A stretch of 64,000 bases of DNA from Candidatus Zhuqueibacterota bacterium (GTDB lineage Bacteria; Zhuqueibacterota; Zhuqueibacteria; Oceanimicrobiales; Oceanimicrobiaceae): assembly GCA_029261995.1 (NCBI GenBank), contig JAJDAF010000063.1:1-64000 (forward strand), given 5' to 3'. Under the pieces are notes generated by a model that saw only the letters and a list, made by a program, of their open reading frames with translations, did no database searches and was not told where the DNA came from. Numbering within the stretch: the stretch's first letter is position 1; the number at the start of each line of letters is the position of its first letter. The translations under genes and the position numbers were made by a program. This document shows positions 41,882-50,181 of this stretch, one piece after another.

Positions 41882-43763
41882 TATTCACCTCTCCCGCGGG
41901 CAACACCACGCTCACGGTGGTTCCCTGATTTATCTGGCTATTGACGGTGATTTTGCCGCCATGGTCTTCGATAATCTTCTTACTGATCGAGAGGCCCAAA
42001 CCGGTGCCTTTTTCCGTGTCCTTGGTGGTGAAAAACGGGCTGAAGATTCGCTCCAGATCATCGTCTGAAATACCACAACCGTTGTCAGAAATCTTGACAC
42101 GGACCACATGAGTCGTTTCCAAACTCACGGTGTCGGTTTCAATGCCGATTCTGCCGCCGCGTACCCCGTCGAGAGCGTCAGAAGCATTGATGAGGATGTT
42201 GGTGAATACATGCGACAGATTGTAGGGATCTCCCAGGGTTAAGGGCAGGTCAGACCTGAGGTTGGTTTCCAGCTCGATGCCCTGATCTTCAATCTTGTGT
42301 TTCACCAGCAGCAAAGAATCATCAACGGTTGCGCTCAGGTCGAGCGGCTCCATGCGGAGCTTATGATGCCTGGAAAACACCAGGAGCCTTCTCACGATGA
42401 ATCCGATTCTCCTGATGCCCTCGCTGATCAACTCCAACATCTCGTCGTTTTTTTCAGTCTTGCCAGGATTCTTTTTTATGATGTCCAGGCAGTTTTGGAT
42501 GCCGTCGAGCGGGTTGTTGACCTCATGAGCCACACTGGCCGACAAGCGCCCGATTGATGTCAATTTTTCCGTATGTATGAGCTGTTGTTCGAGGAATTTG
42601 CGTTCGGTTATATCCCTCCTCAACTCGATGACTTGAAACACCTTACCGTTTTCATCGCGCAACGGCGAGCAGTAAATCTCCATGTATTTTTCCCGCCCGT
42701 TCTTGTCCAGGAAAGAGCTGAGATCTTTCTGCAAAGTACCTGTCTCGAACGTTCTGCTGGCCGGACATGGTTTCGATGCATTCTGGACACACGGCACAGC
42801 GGCATCGCCTGAGACCATCGTGCAGGCCTTGCCGACGACGCTGCTCTTCGAGCCAGCGAAGCGCTGCAAATAAGCGTCGTTAGCCGTGACGATTTGAAAA
42901 TGCCGGTCCACGACCACAATCTCGTCATCGATGCCATTGAGCACGTGCTCCAGGTAATCTTTGTGTCGTTCCACTTCGTGCAGCGTTGTCTTGAGATTTG
43001 CCGTCATCTGGTTGAAATTCGTCGCGAGGTTGCCGATCTCATCGTCTTCGTTGAACTCGATCACTTCATCCAGATTGCCGTCTCCAATGCGGCGAGTCGT
43101 GTCCGTGAACCTCCTAACCCTGCGCAGAATTAACCGATTCACCAAGAGTCCCAGGACGATACTCGTCACCAGAACCATAACGACGGCCATCCCAAAGATT
43201 ATCTTGTTGTTAGAAGCCAACTGCCGCCGGGTGTCAGACATGGACAAGTCCATAACCAGAATGCCATTTACGCTTTCTGAAGCATCATGGCAGGCATGGC
43301 ACCTGGGCTGGTTGTAAATGAGACTCATGTTGCGGAACACCTCGACCCCGTTAACATCTTTCGCGATGGTTGTATGTTTGCGGCTTACGGGCGAATGCTC
43401 ATGACAGACCAGACAGAGTGGGTCTGCGGTGTTATCATAGGCCACGCCCGCCATAATTGGATCCGATGATATTTTCAGATCACCCTTGTTGTTGAAGATC
43501 ATGATGCGCTCAACGCCAGACTGGTCCGAGAGCCGTTTGACCTCATCATCCAGCGAATGCTCCTGCTTCAGCATTGCTGTTTCCAGGGAGCCCACGGCGA
43601 GTATGCTCAAATTGGTCGTGGTGTGTTTCAAGCCATCAATCAGCTGGTTCTCGTGGAAACTGTAGAAGAAAAACAGGAAGGGCAAGCCGACGACCAACAA
43701 GGATAGCAGCAAGCCGAAGATCAGCTTGAAGTCCAATCGCTTATGAAAGGGCATGACTTTCAT
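41871..43763 (-). CDS. Sensor histidine kinase with two c-type haem motifs in the periplasmic domain
   Basis: The start is set at ATG 43763; a longer frame begins with TTG at 43808 and adds 15 residues. Membrane helices at about 13-35 and 188-210 flank a periplasmic domain with CLVCH (117-121) and CHACH (155-159), so two haems c are likely bound there. A HAMP domain (210-262), a PAS domain (about 280-395) with a Cys-rich insert (VPCVQNASKPCPAS), HisKA (SVAHEVNNPL) and HATPase (DNGCG, GTGLGLSISKKI) follow. It should sense redox state or a haem ligand such as NO, CO or O2 and phosphorylate the NtrC partner. Confidence 0.9.
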   Translation of the reverse strand: MKVMPFHKRLDFKLIFGLLLSLLVVGLPFLFFFYSFHENQLIDGLKHTTTNLSILAVGSLETAMLKQEHSLDDEVKRLSDQSGVERIMIFNNKGDLKISSDPIMAGVAYDNTADPLCLVCHEHSPVSRKHTTIAKDVNGVEVFRNMSLIYNQPRCHACHDASESVNGILVMDLSMSDTRRQLASNNKIIFGMAVVMVLVTSIVLGLLVNRLILRRVRRFTDTTRRIGDGNLDEVIEFNEDDEIGNLATNFNQMTANLKTTLHEVERHKDYLEHVLNGIDDEIVVVDRHFQIVTANDAYLQRFAGSKSSVVGKACTMVSGDAAVPCVQNASKPCPASRTFETGTLQKDLSSFLDKNGREKYMEIYCSPLRDENGKVFQVIELRRDITERKFLEQQLIHTEKLTSIGRLSASVAHEVNNPLDGIQNCLDIIKKNPGKTEKNDEMLELISEGIRRIGFIVRRLLVFSRHHKLRMEPLDLSATVDDSLLLVKHKIEDQGIELETNLRSDLPLTLGDPYNLSHVFTNILINASDALDGVRGGRIGIETDTVSLETTHVVRVKISDNGCGISDDDLERIFSPFFTTKDTEKGTGLGLSISKKIIEDHGGKITVNSQINQGTTVSVVLPAGEVNNGR

Positions 43764-43808
43764 GAATCTGCCTGACTTTTGCTGTACGATTTGAAGCAAT
43801 TCGCCCAA

Positions 43809-44427
43809 GCAGCGAGACAGTTACAGTCAATCAAGAGTTGAGAACTACCGCCCGGCCACTTTAACTTGGAGCTTCTGGCTCAATCTCCAGTCGATTCTAG
43901 TTACCGACGTCTTGTCATGAGGAAGCTAACAGCTTTTTTGCAACAATGATGCCAGTCCTGTTGACCGGCCACACCGGTATGTGGAGCAAGATAGACTACG
44001 CCACTCCCGGTGTCAAGCAAAAAACACTGGGCAGGAGCTGATGGGGCCGTTTGAAGGGTGGGGAGGCTTAAGGCAAACTCAGTCACGTCCGTTAGCCACA
44101 GTTCGGGACGCGCTCATTGCCGCGGAACTCAGGAACCACGGGTCTAGAAAATGATGATTGATCATGGGCCGTTTTTTTCGCAAAAATGCATGCGTGCATC
44201 TACATCTTTCACGGGAACTGACTTACTCATCCCTCCTAACGGGGCAATTCAAGCTAATTGCAGGAAAGTCAGTTCCCTTTTTATTGCCGCCACTTGCTGC
44301 TTAATCTCGGGTGAGAGACCCTGTTTGAGAAGTTGAAGCTCCGGTCAGAGCGTCTGCTTTGAAATCAAAACGGCAGCCGGGCCGCGACAGCCTAGTTCAG
44401 CAGCAGAAGCTGCAGCGCAAGCCAGAG
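43809..44427. other. Gene-free stretch with one structured element
   Basis: No gene recognised in about 620 bp between the haem kinase and the LytTR regulator. The only clear feature is the nested hairpin at 44213-44285, listed separately. Short open frames have no ribosome sites and no known motif. Confidence 0.5.
44213..44285 (+). ncRNA. Nested hairpin with T-run (terminator or small structured RNA)
   Basis: The outer arms GGGAACTGACTT (44213-44224) and AAGTCAGTTCCC (44266-44277) are a perfect 12-bp pair. The inner arms GCAATT (44244-44249) and AATTGC (44256-44261) form a second stem. TTTTTATT follows the outer arm on the plus strand. The genes on both sides are on the minus strand, so a plus-strand transcript ending here would be a separate RNA. 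It may equally be a relic of a small inverted-repeat element. Confidence 0.4.
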
Positions 44428-45216
44428 CTAGCTCCCTGACTCCAACAAAATACCGACGTTCTCCCGGTAGCCCCGACTTGATGTCAACTTCTGGCCATCG
44501 ACCAACTCGATGACGTACTCGCCGTTGAACCAGTGCTGAAACTCTTTGATCTTGTCGATGTTGACGATGATCGAGCGGTGAATTCGCACAAAGCGCGAGG
44601 GGTCGAGTTTCGCCTCGAGAGCGCTCATGGTGTCGCGAATCAGATGGGCATCCTTGCCTGAATTGAGCCGCACGTAGTTGCCGGCCGCCTCAATCCAGTC
44701 CACTTCTTCCGTCTTCAAAAAAAAGATGCGGCCGGTGGCTTTGACAACCAGACGATCGACATATTTGTGCTCAGCCGGCGGTGTGGATTGCTGCCGTAAA
44801 TCCTGTATCAGCGCCAGCAGTTTCCCATTGACGTCTGCGGTTTTTTCCTGTAAAATCTGGGTTTTCGCCCGGCCCAATGCTTTCTCAAAACGCAACCGGT
44901 CAAACGGCTTGAGAAGATAGTCGATGGCGTGGACGTCGAACGCCTGCAAGGCGTACTGGTCATAAGCGGTCACAAAAATGATGTTGGGCATCCTCGATGA
45001 GCCGATTTTTGCCAGCACGCCAAAACCATCCAGTTCGGGCATTTGCACATCGAGAAAAACCAGATCCGGCATGTGCTTTTGAATGGCAACCACCGCGGCC
45101 AGTCCATCTGCGCACTCCGCAACGATTTCCATGTCGGTGTCGCCCTGCAGCATAGTTTTTATCTTGTCGCGCGCCAGAGGCTCATCGTCAACGATGAGGG
45201 TGCGAATCTTGTGCAT
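44428..45216 (-). CDS. LytTR-family response regulator
   Basis: Receiver (1-120) with D56 (LVFLDVQMPELDG) and KPF motif, followed by a LytTR DNA-binding domain (about 155-260; VDWIEAAGNYVRL, KLDPSRFVRIHRSIIVN). Two bases separate it from the stop of its kinase gene upstream, making a LytS/LytR-type pair. Its LytTR domain is very similar to that of the membrane-bound regulator at 46514, so the two may share targets. Confidence 0.92.
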   Translation of the reverse strand: MHKIRTLIVDDEPLARDKIKTMLQGDTDMEIVAECADGLAAVVAIQKHMPDLVFLDVQMPELDGFGVLAKIGSSRMPNIIFVTAYDQYALQAFDVHAIDYLLKPFDRLRFEKALGRAKTQILQEKTADVNGKLLALIQDLRQQSTPPAEHKYVDRLVVKATGRIFFLKTEEVDWIEAAGNYVRLNSGKDAHLIRDTMSALEAKLDPSRFVRIHRSIIVNIDKIKEFQHWFNGEYVIELVDGQKLTSSRGYRENVGILLESGS

Positions 45217-45218
45217 GA

Positions 45219-46295
45219 CTAATTTGACGACTGATTAGATGGAGTGAAGGGAAGATTGAGCGTCACCGTGAAACCGTCCGCCGCCTGGCTACAAAGATCG
45301 AGACTAAAATTCTCCGCGTAGAGCTGAGTCAAGCGGGCGCGAGTGTTGGCCAGCCCAATGCCCTCTTTCATATCGCTGTTGGCGCTATTCTTGATTCCCG
45401 GACCGCTATCATGGATTTCCACATGCAGAGAACCGTTGTCGCGACGGGCGGAAATCTCAATTTGGCCTCGTTTTCGAAAGGGCTCGATGCCGTGACGAAT
45501 GGCGTTCTCCACCAGCGGCTGCAAGATCAGGTTTGGCACGCAGGCATCGAGGGTTTCTGGGCCAATGTTTGTGGTGACCGTCAAGCGGTCCTGAAATCTC
45601 GTCTGCTCAATTTCGAGGTAGCCCTCCAGGAATTCCAGCTCCTTTTTGAGCGTGACTTCGTGAACGCCGGTGTTGTCGAGTGTCAGCCGCAGCAGGTCGC
45701 TGAGTCGGGCCATCATGCGGTCGGCGGCTTCGACATCTTTGTGCATGAGGGCGGAAATGGCGTGCAGGGTATTGAAAAGAAAGTGCGGCTGCAACTGCAT
45801 TTTCAGGACCTGTAGCTCAGCCTGAACGAGGCGTGTCTCAAGTTGGGAAGTGCGCACCTCCTTTTCTCTGAATTTACGATAATAGTCGAAAGCGTGGCTC
45901 AATCCCAAAATGGCGAAATAGGTGACGAGATTTGAATTGATTTGAACCAGCGTGAAGGCCCGGTGCGGCAGCAACTCTATCCAGCCTGTGACGCCCGCCA
46001 AGACTGCCATTTGAGACAGACTAACGGCGACACCCGCCGCAAGGTGAGCCGCACAATTTTTCAGCCAGTGCACTCTGGCTATCGGGAAGCGGCGCCCCAG
46101 CCAGACAATCACGGGCACCAGCAGCGCCCAGACATACCAGGACGGCAGAACGAATCGCAACGATGCGGCGAAATTCGCTTCGTACCCACGATACAAATAG
46201 GAAAGGTAGGCCTGACTGGCAAACAGAACCCCCAAAAAAGTCGCTGCCAGGAAAAGACCAACCCACTTTAGCCAGTTGTGTTTTGTAGACTTCAT
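45219..46295 (-). CDS. LytS/YehU-type sensor histidine kinase with four membrane helices
   Basis: The start is set at ATG 46295; the longer frame begins with TTG at 46316. Four membrane helices (about 1-140) precede a coiled coil and a His_kinase domain with LQPHFLFNTLHAISALMH, followed by an HATPase (VENAIRHG, DSGPGIKN, GIGLANTRARL). The 358-residue kinase shares its membrane part with the LytTR protein at 46514: both have YVW...VWLGR and a LGLSxA helix. It phosphorylates the regulator encoded two bases downstream. Confidence 0.9.
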   Translation of the reverse strand: MKSTKHNWLKWVGLFLAATFLGVLFASQAYLSYLYRGYEANFAASLRFVLPSWYVWALLVPVIVWLGRRFPIARVHWLKNCAAHLAAGVAVSLSQMAVLAGVTGWIELLPHRAFTLVQINSNLVTYFAILGLSHAFDYYRKFREKEVRTSQLETRLVQAELQVLKMQLQPHFLFNTLHAISALMHKDVEAADRMMARLSDLLRLTLDNTGVHEVTLKKELEFLEGYLEIEQTRFQDRLTVTTNIGPETLDACVPNLILQPLVENAIRHGIEPFRKRGQIEISARRDNGSLHVEIHDSGPGIKNSANSDMKEGIGLANTRARLTQLYAENFSLDLCSQAADGFTVTLNLPFTPSNQSSN

Positions 46296-46394
46296 TATCT
46301 CATACCTCGGAATCAATTTTCAAAATACTAAATCGCGCTCTGGCATTCAAGGCAAATCTAGGTGGCGCGTGATTATGGCGCCGGCGCTTTGCTT

Positions 46395-46423
46395 TTGCAA
46401 AATGTCCCTAAATAGACTATATT
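46395..46423 (+). promoter_or_regulatory. Sigma-70 promoter of the membrane-bound LytTR gene
   Basis: TTGCAA (46395-46400), 17-bp spacer, TATATT (46418-46423). The leader then contains the inverted repeat at 46469-46488. Confidence 0.55.
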
Positions 46424-46468
46424 CGTGGTTGACATCAAGATGTCACCGCGCGCCGTTGCGACCAAATG

Positions 46469-46488
46469 GATGGTCGGATTCGACCATC
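46469..46488 (+). promoter_or_regulatory. Perfect inverted repeat in the leader of the LytTR gene
   Basis: GATGGTCG (46469-46476) and CGACCATC (46481-46488) with a four-base spacer, 25 bp before the ATG at 46514. It may be an operator, or a hairpin near the ribosome site; the sequence alone does not decide. Confidence 0.45.
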
Positions 46489-46513
46489 AAGCCTGACCAG
46501 ACACCAATCCGCC

Positions 46514-47365
46514 ATGAATCCAAAAGAGCAAACGCCAGAACTCTCAACAAGGATCACCGCCAGAACCGTGTGGCTGTTCGCGCTCCTCGCCTGGACTGGC
46601 CTCGCACTGTTTCACTACATCTCGTTCTATTTTCAGCATGTCAATCGCGGCCACCCCTTTCTCTGGCTGACCACGCTCGCCGAGTTCTTGGTCAACTACT
46701 ATGTCTGGGTGCCGATCGCCGCTTTTGTGGTTTGGCTGGGACGCAAGATCCCGATGAGCAAACAAAAGTGGCAGCGTTGGACGCTGGTCCATGTTGCGGC
46801 GTGCCTGGCCATCGCCACGGCGCATGTCGCCATCATCACCACCATGCTGCAACTGGCCAAACCTGAAGTTTACGTCGGAGCAACGAACCGCGAAGTCTAT
46901 TTCGACATCTTGTTCCAACTGCTCCACCTGGAGTATTTGCTTTATTTTGGGGTTCTCGGGCTGAGCTACGCGATTGCATTTTATGAAAAACGCGCGGATC
47001 AACAGGGGTCGCCATTTCTCAGCCGACTGGCAATCAAACAGGAAGGCAAAACTGTGCTGCTCAACACCGCCAAGATCGACTGGCTGGAAGCGGCGGACAA
47101 TTATGTCAGCATCCATTGCGGCGCCGAATCCTTCCTCTTGCGCGAAAAAATGCACACGCTGGAGAAGAAACTCGATCCCTCCCGCTTTTGCCGGGTGCAC
47201 CGGTCTTTCATCGTCAATGTTCTGCGGATAGAAGAGCTGCGGCGTACCGGCTCCGGAGAATACCAGGTCATCCTGCAGGGAGCGACCTGCCTGCCCGTCA
47301 GCCGACGGAGGAAGCAGGCCGTGCAAGATCGACTGGAGGAGATTTCTTTGCGGCACAACACCTGA
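46514..47365 (+). CDS. Membrane-bound one-component LytTR transcription regulator
   Basis: The start is set at ATG 46514 (a longer frame starts 16 codons earlier without a better ribosome site). Four membrane helices (about 17-150) are joined directly to a LytTR DNA-binding domain (about 180-280: KIDWLEAADNYVSIHC, KLDPSRFCRVHRSFIVN). No receiver or kinase is present, so signal and DNA binding are in one membrane protein. The membrane part is homologous to that of the divergent kinase at 45219. The 283-residue product stands divergent to that pair, suggesting cross-regulation. Confidence 0.85.
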   Translation: MNPKEQTPELSTRITARTVWLFALLAWTGLALFHYISFYFQHVNRGHPFLWLTTLAEFLVNYYVWVPIAAFVVWLGRKIPMSKQKWQRWTLVHVAACLAIATAHVAIITTMLQLAKPEVYVGATNREVYFDILFQLLHLEYLLYFGVLGLSYAIAFYEKRADQQGSPFLSRLAIKQEGKTVLLNTAKIDWLEAADNYVSIHCGAESFLLREKMHTLEKKLDPSRFCRVHRSFIVNVLRIEELRRTGSGEYQVILQGATCLPVSRRRKQAVQDRLEEISLRHNT

Positions 47366-47480
47366 AACAGAGGCCCGCTCACCACATTGCGTGCTCCACT
47401 CGCCACAAATTCGCAGCATTCCTTGTCAAATGCCGTTTTACATGTAATCATTACCAACCGTAACTGATCGCGAGACTGCC

Positions 47481-48650
47481 ATGCAAAAACACATTTTGAT
47501 GATACTGGTACCTATTCTTGCGCTTTCATGCCGTCAGGGTGACGAACACAAAATCTTTTTTACGGAGGATTTCGAAAACGACATGGGCAAATGGCAATTC
47601 ATTCAAGAACACCGCATACAAACTATCGATTCTGGTGACAGCAAGCACGGCAAGGTGCTGGCTCTGCACGCAGGCGCCCCGGTACAGGCGCTCATCAAAA
47701 ACTCGACGGGTTGGACCAACTACAAAATAGAAGGCGACGTACTGTTTCCGGAAGACGCCCACAACTACCTGGGTTTCGTCTACAACTGGAATCGCACAGG
47801 CACCCGGCTTGACTACGGCTGCATCTATATAAAAGGCAACGGCAGCTACGTGCGCGTCAATCCGCATCGCGACGAGCAGGTTTCGCGGGTTCTGTACGAG
47901 GAGTTCAGAGCGCCGCTGACAGGCGAATCCGCGATCTTGACAGGTCAATGGCAGCACTTCAAGGCGGAGGTGGTTGGCGCAACCAGCCATTTCTATGTTG
48001 GTGACATGGAGACTCCGAAAGTGACCTTCCCGTTTTTGGAATTCTCATCTGGCAGAGTGGGATTTGAGCCCAGAATCACGGGCTCACAGGTGTGGATTGA
48101 CAATATCTCGGTGGAATCTTTAAAGGCATTCGGTTATCAGGGCGAAATGCGACCGGTCGAAATTCAATACCAACCCGAGAGGTTGATCACGGACTGGCAA
48201 GCGCTTGGCCCATTCAGAAATCCGGTTGCTTCGGTGGAATCACAGCCCTACACGCCGGACAAGACATTCGCCGAAGGCAAAGGCACCTACCGTTGGCAAT
48301 CATTTGATGCTGACGGCCGCGGTTGTGTGGTTGCCGGCAAGCTGCTCGAATTTCGCAGCAACCGGCACTACGGCTACTTCCACAAAGAGGTCAGAGCCGA
48401 GAAAGCGCAGATCGCCAGTCTGAACGTCAGCACAACGGATGAACTAAAGGTGTGGCTGAACAACCGCTTTGTCGGGACAGTCGAGCCCACACGGTTTGCC
48501 TGGTACGATTTTCTGGAAAATCCCGAACACGCCGGCAGCAGGCTGAATCTGGAACTAGCGGCAGGGCTCAACCATCTCATCATTCGGGCGAAGAGTGTCG
48601 GCTGGAGTTATTCCGGGGACGGTTTTTACGCTCAGCTTTCTTTGGAATAG
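47481..48650 (+). CDS. Lipoprotein with a lectin-like beta-sandwich domain (hypothetical)
   Basis: Signal ending at C17 (LVPILALSC). Residues about 28-215 look like a jelly-roll of the LamG/3-keto-disaccharide hydrolase type (FTEDFENDMGKWQF at the start, GRVGFEPRITGSQVWIDNISVE at the end), often a sugar- or surface-binding module. Residues about 230-389 form a second beta-rich domain (WQALGPFRNP, DELKVWLNNRFVG, GLNHLIIRAKS) of the kind found beside glycoside hydrolases. No catalytic residues can be named. It follows the LytTR gene by 115 bp, same strand. Confidence 0.65.
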   Translation: MQKHILMILVPILALSCRQGDEHKIFFTEDFENDMGKWQFIQEHRIQTIDSGDSKHGKVLALHAGAPVQALIKNSTGWTNYKIEGDVLFPEDAHNYLGFVYNWNRTGTRLDYGCIYIKGNGSYVRVNPHRDEQVSRVLYEEFRAPLTGESAILTGQWQHFKAEVVGATSHFYVGDMETPKVTFPFLEFSSGRVGFEPRITGSQVWIDNISVESLKAFGYQGEMRPVEIQYQPERLITDWQALGPFRNPVASVESQPYTPDKTFAEGKGTYRWQSFDADGRGCVVAGKLLEFRSNRHYGYFHKEVRAEKAQIASLNVSTTDELKVWLNNRFVGTVEPTRFAWYDFLENPEHAGSRLNLELAAGLNHLIIRAKSVGWSYSGDGFYAQLSLE

Positions 48651-48792
48651 TCGTGTTTGAAGCTAGAGGCTATTCGTGGTCAGGCATTGCTTTAGGATGC
48701 GCTTTCATCAGGGATATATCTTAATGGGGCACTTCAGCGCTATGGGAATTCAATGTCTCACACCTGGCCGGAAGGCCAAAGTGAAGGGAGAC

Positions 48793-50181
48793 TTATTTGC
48801 TGAGCTGGCGCCAGGTATCGGCTTCGAAACCGTAGCGGTTCAGCAGGGTGTGCAGATAGCGGCGAGTCATGCCGGCTGCGGCTGCAATCTTGGTTACGTT
48901 GCCGTGATATTCTCTCAGGAGATTTAGAAGATACTTCCGCTCAAGCTCTTCAATGGTGCGTTGCTTGGCCTCGACCAGCGTCAGGTTTGCCAGCGAATTC
49001 GCGAAATCGTTCGAGGTCTGCATGTTTGGCGGCAGGTCAGCCACAGTAATCGCCTCCCCCTGGCTCATGGCGAGGCCGCATTCAATGGCGTTCTGCAACT
49101 CCCGCACATTGCCGGGCCAGTCGTGTGTCTGAAAACAACGCATCACCTCCTCACTGAACTTTGCCACGCTTTTCTCAGAGGACTTGAGCTGGAATTTTAG
49201 AAAGTGCTCTGCCAGCAGCGGTAGATCTTCCCGGCGCTCACGCAGGGGCGGTACATGCACACGGACGACATTCAGACGATAATAGAGGTCCTCGCGCAGC
49301 CGGCCCTCGCCGACGGCCAACTCCAGATCCCGATTGGTGGCCGCGATGAAGCGCACATCAACCTCCTGCAATGTATCGCCGCCCACCCGCCGGACCTGGC
49401 GATCTTGAAGAACTCGCAGCAGTTTTACCTGCAACGCCTGCGTGAGTTCACAGACCTCGTCGAGAAAAAATGTGCCGCCGTGGGCAGTCTCGAGCAAGCC
49501 GGTTTTGCGCCCCACCGCGCCGGTAAACGCCCCCTTTTCATACCCGAACAGCTCGCTCTCGAACAACTCCTCGGGCAGCGCGCCACAGTTGACTGGTATG
49601 AATTCCTGTTCCCGGCGCTTGCTGTTTGCGTGGATGCTGCGGGCGACCAGTTCCTTGCCCGTGCCACTCTCGCCCGTAACGACAACGTTAGAATCGGTAG
49701 GCGCCACCGCATTGATCATGGTGAAGACGGATGCCATTGCAGCGCTACTGCCAATAATTGCGTGCGACGGACTGGTTTGCTCAAGCTTTCTCAGCAACTC
49801 GCTTCGCTCTCGAAACAATGCCCTCTGACGCAACCCTTTCTCCAGAGTCAGGCTCAGGTGGTCAATCTCGAAGGGCTTCTCAAGAAAATCGAATGCCCCT
49901 GTGCGCATGGCGTCAACTGCCCTCTCGACCGTTCCGTAGGCAGTAAACATCACGACGGGCGTGTTTGGTTGCAGTTGTCGCGCTTCCGCCAGCACTTGCA
50001 TGCCATCCATTTCAGGCATGAACATGTCGCAAAGAATCAAATCAAACTCATGTGTTCTCATCAGATGGACGGCTTGTTTGCTGGCGGCAATCGTGACAGG
50101 GGCATGCCCCAACGCCTTTATGATCCTGGCGCAGGCCGTCAGCATGTCCTGCTCATCGTCAATTACTAGAATCTCAGCCAT
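48793..50181 (-). CDS. NtrC-family sigma-54-dependent response regulator
   Basis: Receiver with D52 (LILCDMFMPEMDG), AAA+ domain with GESGTGKE and contact loop GAFTGA (GYEKGAFTGAVGRK), and a Fis-type helix-turn-helix (VTKIAAAAGMTRRYLHTLLNRYG) at the end. It starts within the last base of the kinase gene (TGATG), so they are translationally coupled. This is the third sigma-54 activator of the window. Its targets are not known; the nearest sigma-54 promoter with good match is at 58248. Confidence 0.92.
   Translation of the reverse strand: MAEILVIDDEQDMLTACARIIKALGHAPVTIAASKQAVHLMRTHEFDLILCDMFMPEMDGMQVLAEARQLQPNTPVVMFTAYGTVERAVDAMRTGAFDFLEKPFEIDHLSLTLEKGLRQRALFRERSELLRKLEQTSPSHAIIGSSAAMASVFTMINAVAPTDSNVVVTGESGTGKELVARSIHANSKRREQEFIPVNCGALPEELFESELFGYEKGAFTGAVGRKTGLLETAHGGTFFLDEVCELTQALQVKLLRVLQDRQVRRVGGDTLQEVDVRFIAATNRDLELAVGEGRLREDLYYRLNVVRVHVPPLRERREDLPLLAEHFLKFQLKSSEKSVAKFSEEVMRCFQTHDWPGNVRELQNAIECGLAMSQGEAITVADLPPNMQTSNDFANSLANLTLVEAKQRTIEELERKYLLNLLREYHGNVTKIAAAAGMTRRYLHTLLNRYGFEADTWRQLSK

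Noticed and set aside
44090-44100. GTTAGCC as a further attC-like box
   Set aside because: No partner box or hairpin within 150 bp, and the region is not cassette-like.
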